Shown: positions 12,863-23,798 of the stretch, one piece after another
Layout: each line of letters opens with the position of its first letter
How positions within the stretch are numbered: position 1 is the first letter of the stretch
Assembly (NCBI GenBank): GCA_036877525.1
Contig: JAZGTH010000073.1
Span: forward strand, 1,449,501 to 1,513,500
Length of the DNA stretch: 64,000 nt
From: Chromobotia macracanthus
Lineage: Eukaryota; Chordata; Actinopteri; Cypriniformes; Botiidae
Direction of reading: 5' to 3'
Translations under genes and position numbers: made by a program
The notes under the pieces: model-generated
The model's input: only the letters and a program-made list of their open reading frames with translations
Told to the model about the DNA's origin: nothing
The model's database searches: none

Positions 12863-15800
12863 CGCTCCACTCACTGGTGCTCCTTCAGCTCTCTTTCTCT
12901 CTCAGATTGTTCACCCTCCCCCCTCATGTGTATGTATATGATGTTCAGCCAACCATGCATGACTTTGTGTGTATGTGCGGGGCGGGAGTTAGTTTTCAGT
13001 TAGGTTTTTTAAGAACATAAACGTACTTTAAATCATTTATTTTACACTTTATTTCAATTTCATTTTTATGGCATTTATTTGTGTTTAGTACAAAATGAAG
13101 TGTGAGAAGTGGAAAACATAGTCAGATAGCTTTTTCAGAGTCTGTAATTGGTTGAGGGTGTTTTTTATTGATGTCAATCTACTCTGAGGTGAGAGAGTTC
13201 GTCCGAGCACAGTGAAGGTTAAAGGTTTAACTCTGAATGCATCATTGCAGCTCATTGAAGACTTGCTGGAAATCAGAGGGGATCTTAGAACAGAAGCGCT
13301 AATAAGAACTTCAGCTGGATCAGAACAGATGCAGAATGCTCCAGTTCTCAGTCTGCTGTAGACAAACACTTGCTTTATTTCTGTGGATAAGAGATGGTCT
13401 CCTCTCTGCCTCTGTTTATATAACTGAGCTATTGGTAAATGACTCTTCAGCCTCGTTCTGAGAGAGAAATGTTGGACTTATCACAGTTGGAAAATGGCAT
13501 CATTTAAAGCTTATGTGATTGGCTAAAACATTTCCAAAAATGAAGTGCATGAAGCATAGATGACTGCATCTAAGTCTTCATGGTTTGTTGCTCCTGCTAT
13601 TAGAATATGAATGTTCGCAGACTCTCTGCAGATATGTTAGAACTTAATGTGAGAATCACTAAATATGATTTGAATCCAAGAATCTGAAAACCCAAACGTG
13701 ATTTAAAGGTAAAGTGTAACTGTGAATGTGATTTTCAGATGAAGTGTGAACTGTCTATCGGTCTGATTGTGATTTTCAGATGAAGTGTGAACCGTCTGTG
13801 GGTTTAAATGTGATTTGGGGGTGAGAGAAAATAACACAATAACACAATGACACAAACACAACAACAAAAGTTGTTTTTCAAAGGTTTTGGGAATCAGCCT
13901 CAGAATCAGCAAGATGTGAAAAGATGGCAAATTTACATCAGCAAAAACAATTTTTATACGGAGGATAACAGAAATTGGCTCATACATTACATTAGCTGCA
14001 GCCCTGAGCGCCATCAATTAACTTAAAACAAAATGAGTAGGGACAAATCTCCTATCCCTAAACATTAATGTCAGGAGTCTGAGATATGTGAGGGTCCAGG
14101 GCCCAACTTCCTTCCTCCACCAGGTCAGGGAAGTGAGTGTAAACAGAACTTACACTTGTTTTATTTGGTTAAATAGGACACTCACTGCATTTCAAGTTAG
14201 AGGCAAGTATTTATCGTTTGAAATGACCCCCAGTCTGATCTGTATTCACTGGTGCTGGTGATAAATCTGTAATGTACACGCTTGCTGTGTCTTACTTTAA
14301 AGCAACTTATTTGGACACAGTTCAATAAGATTTCACTATTAACACAGACAAACTTGAGCTGTTTGGAGCTTCAGCACAAGATCTGGGACACATGGCAATA
14401 ATTAAACAAAGACTAAGCTTCTGCTAAGACACAGAGGAGAGAGTCTGACTCATTTTTTACCAGCTAATAGGTTAGAGGGAGTTTCTAATAGAAAGATGTG
14501 CATTAGCCCAGAGCCAAGACAGTTTATCATCATTTGAACTCATATCTGTAAGCCTGTGTATCAGTGTAGTTTACAGTACAGTCCAAATCTAGAGAACAGA
14601 CTCTGCTTCATAGTGCACTTGCTAGTGGTGGAAGTGCAGCTGCAGTAGGGAGTCATTCAGTGAAGCAAAATGAGAGAAGCAAAAACAAGAGACCAAAAAT
14701 TTGTGTGTGTTTCATGAATAGAATGTATTCATCAGAAGTGCCTTTGATATAATCAGTTATGCTAATTATGATATATCAAATATTGAAAAATTGTCAGATG
14801 CATGTTGGTTCATGATTGTTGTCTAATGTATTATTGATGTCATGCCTAGCTCATTTCGATGTCAGGGTTAGGGTTAGGGTTAGCTGGTTCAAATATCACT
14901 TTTATGTTGTTACTTACTGTAATTTCTGACCTCTAGATCAACCAAAACACTAAACAGCAATATCAGAAAAATGATTAATTCACAAGTGTGATTTTCTGTA
15001 TTTTCATGTGACAGTGTCTGACTGGCACTTTAAAAGCTGGTGAGGAGTTCATCTGTTGAAATGTGTATGTAGAAACTCGGGTCTCACTGGACACTGATAG
15101 TTTGATTTATTGGCTGATGTTGGTGTTTGAAACAAGAGAATTATGACAGAACTGCTATATTTCTCTTTCTGTAAAAACATTGTGACAAACTATTTCTGCA
15201 GAAAATGTTTTCACTGAATTCTAAAATAACTTTAGATATTAAAGATCCAGTCATTTATTTCTAGTTGATTCATCATTTTTATATGCATCAGTGAGTCTGC
15301 AGCTCCTGCAAGTGCATGTGATCTGTGTTATGCAGAATAGCCACACAACTATCTGCAGCTAAGGCAGCATGCTCCTGCATGAGAAGATACAGTCAGAGAT
15401 CTCATTCACAATCAGTGAGACCCACAAACACGACAGCCAAGCTTCTGCTTTTTCTGCCCACTGTATTAACATGCACATTTTAATGTCCATAGGGATAGAG
15501 ACAGAGAGAAAGGGAGCGGGAGCTGAGGGAGAAGGACAAATGGAGAGGAGAGAAAACAAGGGGGAAGGAGCCACACAAACGGGCATTAATGCTTGTTTAC
15601 TACAGTTAACTGGCAGTGAACTCAGCCCTGTGGCTGATGCAGCAAGCAAAATTACTTTTTTTTACAATTTTAACTTAAAGGAAAAAACTCCAGATGCTCT
15701 ATGAATAAAACAGATAGTATGTGAACAATATTGACAAAACACTTATTTGTAACATGTATCTGACATGTATACAAAAATACAAACCTAACTGAGATACAAA

Positions 15801-17089
15801 CAAAACATCAATTAATAATTATTTAGCCAAGATGAAGTCTTGTTTATCAACCTTTAGAGTTCTTTACGTCACACACTCTCAGAATCTCACCTGCAGCCCC
15901 CCTTCTATTTAATGTTTTATGTAATGTATATGTCCACTGATACAGAACGGACAATCAGGAGCAACTTAAATTATTTAGTCACATACACCTAACTCACAAG
16001 TTTGTCAAAAGTAAAATTCTTTAGTGATATTAGTATATTTAACAGTATGTTTTTATTACATTTTTAACACTGTATGTGCAAGTAAACATCAAGCATATCA
16101 CCTAACTAATAACAAACATGTTAAAGTTAATTACGTGTTATAATCAGTAGTTCTGCAGTTCTGTTCTCTAAATGTCTCTCAGAATATTCTACTCATTGGG
16201 ACAAAACATCCAAATGTGTTTGTCATTTTCATAACTGTGGATAGAATGGTGCAGCTACTGCAGTCTGTTCTGTTGTTCAGCATGTTGATTTTATGTTATA
16301 TTACATTATTCATATACTTTGGAGTTTTTCGTAAAATGAATATCTCTAGGACGTGTTTGTATGAGTATGAGGGCTGTCATGTTAACTTAGGTCTACTGTG
16401 GAGGATGCTGTTTCCAATTCCTACTACGTGAGGGCGCCAAAATATTGTTTTATGACACGTTTTATGAAAAGTACAAACAGGGATGGCGATGTTTAAGTAT
16501 AAAACACACAAGTTTGCATTATTGCAGTTGCATTGTCAGAAATAACAGCATTAATGAGCAGAACCTGCTCTGCTGTTCAGCTCAGTTTACTGCAGTGACT
16601 GTAAGCTGCTGTCAGTTTAGTTCAAGGACTCACTAAATTACGCCAATTGACAATTCACTATATGTTAGGTATCAAATTTGCAAGATAGTCTGAGATATAC
16701 TACATGATTTTACTGTATTATCCCCATACTACCATACCAAAGCATAGATTAATTAAGCCCATAAGAAATGATTTAAAGATTACAGTTTCAGGTCTGATAT
16801 TTGCTTAAATTATTTAGAATTTATCAATCTGACAGCTTCAAACACTATTCATACTATACAGTGATTTGGCTGTAATTTCCAAGTCATCCAAAACATCTTT
16901 ATTATCTGGTGTTATAATAATACAATAAAGTGCAGCAATAGTAGTAGTAGTAGTGGATGTTATTGCGCTGATATGTTATTTACAATATTATTTACAGATG
17001 TACAATTCGGGATGTTATGTAGTAATATACAGATGTGTTGGGTAGTGTGAAGGTTTGACAGTTTTAAGTTTGAACAAACTTGAGTAAGT
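12863..17089. other. intergenic DNA, no gene seen
   Basis: No coding exon was recognised in about 4.2 kb. A roughly 45-bp direct duplication (GTGATTTTCAGATGAAGTGTG) lies near 13725-13800, and three telomere-type TTAGGG units occur at 14864-14882. Open frames near 13.7 and 15.4 kb have no recognisable domain. Confidence 0.5.
14864..14882. repeat. short interstitial telomere-like repeat
   Basis: Three consecutive GGGTTA units. A similar short block lies at 55526-55543. These are too short to suggest a chromosome fusion point. Confidence 0.8.
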
Positions 17090-18300
17090 TTGTTCAGATT
17101 TAATATAGCCTGAGGAAAAAACTGTTCTTGTGTCTGGCAGTTCTGGTGCTTGGTACTCTGTAGCGCCGGCCAGACGGTTGCAGTTCAAAGAGGGAGTGCA
17201 CTGGATGTGTGGGGTCCGAAGTGATTTTTTTAGCCCTTTTCCTCACTCTGGAGGAATAGAGGTCATGATGGTTTGGCAGGGGGGAACCAATGATCTTCTC
17301 AGCCATCCTGTCTGTTGTAGTCTCCTGATGTCTGATTTGGTAGCTGACCATATCAGACAGTTATGGATGAGCACAGGACAGACTCAATGATGGCCAAGTA
17401 GAACTGTTTGAGCAGCTCCTGTGGCAGGTTAAACTTCTTCAGCTGATGAAGGAAGTACAACCTCTGCTGGGCCTTTCTGACAATGGAGTCCATCTGATTG
17501 TCCCACTTCAAGTCCTGAGAGATGGTGGTGCCCAGGAACCTGAATGACTCCACTGCCACCACAGTGCTGTCCTTGATGGTTAGTGCAGGGAGTGCTGGGG
17601 GCTTTCTTCTGAAGTTCACAATCATCTCCACTGTTTTGAGTGTTAAGCTCCAGGTTGTTGTGACTGCACCAGACAGCCAGCTGTTCAACCTCCAGTCTAT
17701 AAGCAGACTCGTCACCATCCTTGATGAGGCCAATGACTGTGGTATCATCTGCAAATTTCAGAAGCTCAACAGAGGGATCTTTTGTAGTGCAGCCGTTTGT
17801 GTACAGGGAGAAGAGCAGTGGAGAGAGCACGCAACCATTGGGGGTGCCAGTGCTGATAGTGGGGGGTCTGGATGTGAGTTTCCCTAAACTCACTAACTGC
17901 CTATCTGTCAGGAAGCTGGTGATCCACGGACAGATTGGGGATGGCACAGAGAGCTGGGTTAGCCTGGATGACAGAAGGCCAGGCATGATAGTATTGAAAG
18001 CCGAGCTGAAGTCCACAAATAAGATCCTTGCAGATGTCCCAGGTCTGTCAAGATGTTGCAGGATATAATGCAGTCCCATGTTGACTGCATCATCCACAGA
18101 CCTTTGCCCTGTAAGCAAACTGAAGAGGGTCCAGCAAGGGTCCAGTAATGTGTTTCAGGTAGGCCAGCACCAGTCTTTCAAATGATTTCATGACCACAGA
18201 TGTAAGAGCAACGGGTCTGTAGTCATTGAGACCAGTAATTCTTTTTTTTTTTTGGGACTGGTATAATAGTGGAGTGTTTGAAGCAGCAGGGTACTTTACA
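17090..18300 (-). mobile_element. truncated, frameshifted non-LTR retrotransposon (reverse transcriptase)
   Basis: Read on the minus strand, frames from about 18118 to 17100 give a reverse transcriptase: VDFSSAFNTI (motif A region), TGTPNGCVLSPLLFSLYTN (motif B), FADDTTVIG (catalytic FADD), then NNLELNTQ, VNFRRKPP and FLGTTIS. After about 17600 the reading moves between three frames, showing frameshifts, and the 5' part with the endonuclease is absent. It ends in LYFLHQLKKFNLPQELLKQF-like text typical of fish LINEs. The clade (Rex1, CR1 or L2 type) is not resolved. It is a dead copy in the intergenic DNA upstream of klc4. Confidence 0.88.
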
Positions 18301-19360
18301 CTGTTCCAGAGACAAATCTATTAAATAAAAACAAATCTATTAAAATCTGATCTAACCTGAATGAGGAACATGGTTGCAGATAATGGGTTTACCACGTGCT
18401 TCTTCTGGACATGCAGTAGATGTCTCTTCCTCTGTTTCACTGCTCCTCTGTCACTTTCTTCATCCAGTATATTCTCTTGCTCCATTGTATCTTTCTGTCC
18501 CTCCATTAAAAAAAATGATTGCTCTCGTTAAAAAAATGGATTACTTTTACATTTTAAAAGGTATTATTAGTAATCTATCCGAATATTGTTGTTTAGATAA
18601 ACGCGTTGATTATTAAAAACTCTTTTGACATAGTAAAAGAGTAAAATGGTAGATAAAAGTGTTTGTATAATAATACTAAAAAAAATAACAACAATAATAA
18701 TATAGTGTTTCGATTGCTTTGTTTGTCCACATAAATTCAAGCTGTATGTCCTGAAATCACAGTGATTTAAAAGTGCGTTATTCCACCTGCCAATACCAAA
18801 ACTTTACTTTCATTATTAAAATCACATTTCTTAAGATTGACAGCTGATGCACAAAATCTTTCCACTTTTAACCCATGGAAAAACAACCAGCGACAACTGT
18901 TTTGAAAACCGAGGACTTGACAACACTTCTGCCTGTAAACACACAGCTTGATGAAACCGCCCTGCCGATCTGACCACAGGCGAGGTGAAATCTTTCTAAT
19001 GTCGCTCGACTGGGTTCAGTAAGCGGGCCGTGCCGGGCAGCTCTGTTGTGAGGGAGCAATGAGGGTAGAAACAACTGATCTTTAAAATCTTTTTCTATGC
19101 CAGAACATCAGATATCACCCACAAAAACTAAGAGCTGTAACCATATTGCCACCCCTATTGAACTGTCTGAAAACCATCTTATTTTACATTTATAGTTAGA
19201 ATTAAATTAAAAGGACATATAATATTAGGAATTTGGAATTGCATATTATCATTTATAAAATGTTATATGTCAATCAAACACATTTGATTATGTATATTGA
19301 CCTATATATAATGGAAGAATATAATCATAATGTTCCTTTTGTTTTTGCTACGATATAAAA
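18301..19360. other. AT-rich intergenic DNA, no gene seen
   Basis: Several poly-A/T runs and no coding signal. It leads into the GC-richer promoter block before klc4. Confidence 0.5.
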
Positions 19361-19496
19361 GCCACGCCCGAACGGCCACAGCTAGCACGATGACGTCACG
19401 CATCCCGACAGCTGTGCGCATGCGCAGCTCCACGCTGATGTGGACATCTTGGATTAAAGCGCAGTGAACGACTCCTGATTAACGCAAACATCCCAG
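19361..19496 (+). promoter_or_regulatory. putative klc4 promoter and non-coding first exon
   Basis: The sequence becomes CpG-rich and carries a perfect CRE (TGACGTCA, 19391-19398) and a perfect NRF1 palindrome (TGCGCATGCGCA, 19415-19426). About 70 bases later a splice donor (CCCAG/GTGTGA, exon end about 19496) could join to the acceptor at 23780, just upstream of the klc4 ATG. This fits a housekeeping-type TATA-less promoter and a 4.3-kb first intron. The link to klc4 is inferred from position and strand. Confidence 0.55.
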
Positions 19497-20200
19497 GTGT
19501 GACATCTCTTTATAGGCCATTATTCGTGTTCATGTGTTATATCTGTGCTAGTGTGTGACTGTGTTTATTCAGCGAAGTGTGTGTTTGGGTGTGAATTAGC
19601 CACTGAGATCAGTGTGTTTCTCGGGCTGTGTCTCAAATCACAATGTGCCGCCTACATAGATTGTCGAATAATGATTGAATTATATAGTTTCTAAACACAA
19701 TGAGCTGTCTGTTTAAACTGCATTTATTAAAGCCCAGTTAACTGCCTACTTAGACAACAGATTCAGACATCAGCGAGCTGAGACTAAGACCACACGTACG
19801 TGCCAAACAATGCTGTCTAGGCAGGTCACTTGGTTTTGAGTAAGAGCCTATATATTTTACATTACATTCACATATATAAGTGTGTGTGTGTGTACGTGTA
19901 TACAAGATATAATTGTTTTTTTGACTGTTTTAATAACAACAGTGAGGCTTTAGCCCTTACAATGAATACTGTGGCGGGTCAGTACATGGCGTCTGTATTT
20001 TGATATGCATCATGTTAATGACTGAATAATTACCATATTTACCTATCGTGGTATTTATATAGTACACACTTTATGTAGTCTTTGTATAATGTGTGCACTT
20101 CATACAGTTTTAGTTTCACTTTAGTTAATTAGTTTATTTAAGGTCATTTAATTATGTACAGTTAAGTGACTGTTTTCTCTGACTGTTTTATACCTTAAAG

Positions 20201-20394
20201 CAGGGGTCCCCAATCCTGCTCTTGGAGGGCCAGTGTCCTGCAGAGTTTAGCCCCAGCCTGCCTCAACACGTCTGTCTGAAGGTTTCTAATCTGCCCAGTA
20301 AGACCTTGATTGGCTGGTTCAGGTGTGTTTGATGAGGGTTAGAGCTAAACTCTGCGGGACACTGGCCCTCCACGAGCAGGATTGCGCACTCCTG
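20201..20394. mobile_element. hAT-type MITE (194 bp)
   Basis: Starts CAGGGGTCCCCAATCCTG and ends CAGGATTGCGCACTCCTG, with inverted repeats of about 45 bases including TGGAGGGCCAGTGTCC on one side and its complement on the other. Flanking 8-mers CCTTAAAG and CTTTAGAG match at 6 of 8 positions, consistent with an aged 8-bp target duplication. It is non-coding and lies in the putative first intron of klc4. Confidence 0.8.
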
Positions 20395-21208
20395 CTTTAG
20401 AGAACATTTCTGTACCCTGCTCTTTCTATGGTTGCTGGTCTGATTCCTCTATGGTCCTGAACATCAATGAGTTTGTCATATAATAATGTTTTAATAATTA
20501 CAGCTGGTCTGTATAATGTCTGTTTTTCAGTCAGTGTTCCTCTTATAATGTGTCATGTCTTTGTTAGGCCACATCGTCCTTGTGTTTTTGTCTGTGCTAG
20601 TTTAATGTGATTTACTCTAACTGCACAGATTATATTCAAGAACCAGTTTAATTCAATTTTACCGTAATAAGAGGAAACATGATTTCAGAGTAATATGTGC
20701 TCATATTGTACTTCATATCAGGTCTTACTTCCGTCCTGTCAGTGTGAACCAGCAGATGACCAGCAGACCATAAACCATCCTAATTTAAGCCTAATTAATG
20801 TAAATTTAGGTGATTCGTGGAGCAAAAAACAGAGCCCTCCTTTAAATAGCTGTAGCCTTTGTTATCTTCTTAGGTTTTATCTTGGCCAGTGAGTTTCTGT
20901 GAAATAAAAGATTTGACATTTGTTCGTTGATTGAGCTTCATGCAGGCTGAGTGTGCAGACAGTCTCAAATGATGTTCTGAATGTTCTTCAGTTCTCAGTG
21001 TTTGTGGTCTCAGTTTCAGGCCTTTGGAAAGAATGTGACCACATGTGCTGTCTGTTCATTTCTTACTGTACATGTGTGTCGTACACAGCAGTGTTTGTTC
21101 AGCAGTGTGTGTGTGTAAGAGAGAATGTTTGTGTATGTAATGTTGTTCTGGATCATGTTTTTATGCATCAATTGTCTATCTGGCGTCATGCTCTTCAGAG
21201 ATTGTGTG

Positions 21209-21333
21209 TGTTTGCAGCAGTGGGGTGTTTGAGGGCTTCAGACTCTCTGTGTGTGTGTGTTTGCAGCAGTGGGGTGTTTGAGGGCTTCAGACTCTGTGTC
21301 TGTGTGTGTGTCTGTGTGTGTGTCTGTGTGTGT

Positions 21334-21365
<32 letters not shown>

Positions 21366-21681
21366 CTGTGTGTGTCTGTCTGTGTGTGTGTCTGTGTGTG
21401 TGTCTGTCTGTGTGTGTGTGTCTGTGTGTGTGTGTCTGTGTGTGTGTGTCTGTGTGTGTGTGTCTGTGTGTGTGTCTGTGTGTGTCTGTCTGTGTGTGTG
21501 TCTGTCTGTGTGTGTCTGTCTGTGTGTGTCTGTCTGTGTGTGTCTGTCTGTGTGTGTCTGTCTGTGTGTGTCTCTGTGTCTGTGTGTCTGTGTGTCTGTG
21601 TGTCTGTGTGTCTGTGTGTCTGTGTGTCTGTGTGTGTGTCTGTGTGTCTGTGTGTCTGTGTGTCTGTGTGTGTGTGTCTGT

Positions 21682-21732
<51 letters not shown>

Positions 21733-21945
21733 TGTCTGTCTGTGTGTGTGTGTGTGTGTGTCTGTCTGTCTGTGTGTGTGTGTGTGTGTGTCTGTCTGTG
21801 TGTGTGTGTGTGTGTGTGTGTCTGTCTGTCTGTCTGTCTGTCTGTGTGTGTGTGTGTGTGTGTGTCTGTCTGTCTGTCTGTCTGTCTGTGTGCGTGCGCG
21901 CGCACGCGCAGCAGTGGGGTGTTTGAGGGCTTCAGACTCTCTGGG
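21209..21945. repeat. large TG/TCTG microsatellite flanked by copies of a 35-bp unit
   Basis: About 600 bases of (TG)n interrupted by TCTG. They are bounded by near-identical copies of a unit beginning GCAGCAGTGGGGTGTTTGAG at about 21214, 21263 and 21908. The right end has an alternating GC run (21889-21909). The cysteine/valine-rich and histidine/threonine-rich frames are artefacts of the repeat. It lies in the putative klc4 intron 1. Confidence 0.92.
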
Positions 21946-22490
21946 TTTGTTTGATGTAGTTTTAGCTCTTTTTCACTTCACCAGCATTTGTATGGCTGTT
22001 ACACTGGTCTGCTTGTTTTTTTATTTTCTAATGTGCGTTTTATTTGCTGTTTGATCTTGAACTCTTGACTTGTAGATGCTGCAGTTTGTTGAGTTGTGTG
22101 TGTTCTCAAGAAAGAGCTGATGATGATGTCACTGTCATTGAGATTAAAAACTGCAGAATTCTTTCCATCATCTCTAGTGTGTGTAATGTGTAATATATCT
22201 AGTGTGTATGTTAATGTATATATGTGTGTGAGACAGAAAACATTTTGGGAGCATTAGTTTGTCCTTCTCATTTGTGTTGAAGGTTAGTCTCAGTGTACGT
22301 GTGTGCTGTAGGAATCATCAGGGCTATTTGGGGTCATTATCTCAGCAGAAGGGAGCAGGTGTAGCAGACAGAAAGGATTGTTTCACTGCACACATGAATT
22401 TGAACATGTGTTTAGACCTGTTTGTGTGAGTGTGTGTGCGCAATTTATAAAGCTTTATTTCTGCTGGGGAGTGGTCACATCCTCCCCCAC

Positions 22491-22560
22491 ACTCTCTCTG
22501 TCTCTTTGTCTGTCTCTTGCTCTCTGTCTCTCTCTCTCTGTCTCTCTCTGTCTCTCTCTG

Positions 22561-22641
<81 letters not shown>

Positions 22642-22660
22642 GTCTCTCTCTCTGTCTCTG
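22491..22660. repeat. CT microsatellite
   Basis: Interrupted (TC)n with TGTC insertions, in the putative klc4 intron 1. The serine/leucine-rich frames across it are spurious. Confidence 0.92.
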
Positions 22661-23798
22661 TGAGGGTGGGGCTGATGTTGCAGAGACAGGCAGAAAGCTA
22701 AAACAAGATCATGCATGAACGACTCTATCAGCCACACACACTCTCTGCAGTGTTTGGATCGCTTTGGAAGGTTCTTGTCAGTTTCAGTCAATTTGTTCTG
22801 TTGCTTGGGTGATGGGTTAGGGGTGTGTATGTGGTTGTTAAATCATTGGCCATATGTTTCTGGCGAGAGCTGGCTGACAGTGAGGCAGGGTGAACATACA
22901 CCTAGTGTCATTTGTGTGTGTGTGTGTGTGTGTTATATGAGGTTTACATTGGTACAAAGGTTTACATTGTACAAGTAAAACAGTTAAAGTATGGTAATAA
23001 TACTGCAGACTACATTGATTAGATTCAATGTCCAAGCAGGCATTATTAACCATTAGCCTTCATTAAACAGTACTGAGTTTCACACACACAGACATGTCAG
23101 AGTGTGTCTGAACATCACCTGCACACTTCCTGTCTAAGAGAAGCACTGTACCGTATCAGTCTAGTGAGTTGCTTTGAATGTGCATGGTTAGATTTTGTCT
23201 TTTGTCTATGATGTTGTAAATACTTGGTTCTTAGGTTGTTTTTGTGTTGATGTTTTTTTCCTGGTGGTTTTGTGCTTCATCAGGGTGACTGTCCGTAAAC
23301 AGTAATGATCTTGTTGGGATGGTCAGTAATATGTTGCACTATTTCACATGCATATACATTCATTTTTATTTATAATTTCATGTGCATGGACATATTAATG
23401 TATCACAGTTTTTTAATGCATAGACATTCATGTTTCATACACAATTTTTTATGTACATATATTTATTTTCCTACTTATTGTAGCATGTTATTTTGTTTTA
23501 TTTTCCAGATTATATTATTTTTCTGTTAATTTTTATTTTCTTAATCCTAAATTTCTAGTTTTCTCTTATTTCTAATTTTATGATGTTATTAAAAGTAGAG
23601 TTTTATAACAAATAAATTATTTCTCTCTTTATCTCCATGTTGTGTGGTGACTTGGTTTTAGATTTGTTGTTCTTTTGAAGAGACTGATACACTTTAATGT
23701 TGAGTGATGACCCTTCAGAGCTTTATGTGTCTGTGTTGATCTGAGTCACCTTCATCTTTGCCTTTTTCTGAATGTTTTAGCTGCTCCTCTGCTCGATC

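Noticed and set aside
14864..14882. Telomere-like repeats as a chromosome fusion scar
   Set aside because: Only three units here and three at 55.5 kb. Such short blocks are common by chance and by repair.
17429..18118. A possible host gene on the minus strand upstream of klc4
   Set aside because: It is a reverse transcriptase with an FADD motif, frameshifts and no introns: a dead LINE copy.
20953..22054. Cys/Val-rich frames and the minus-strand His/Thr/Asp-rich frame over the TG array
   Set aside because: Low-complexity translation of (TG)n/TCTG. The histidine-rich peptide is not a metal-binding protein gene.
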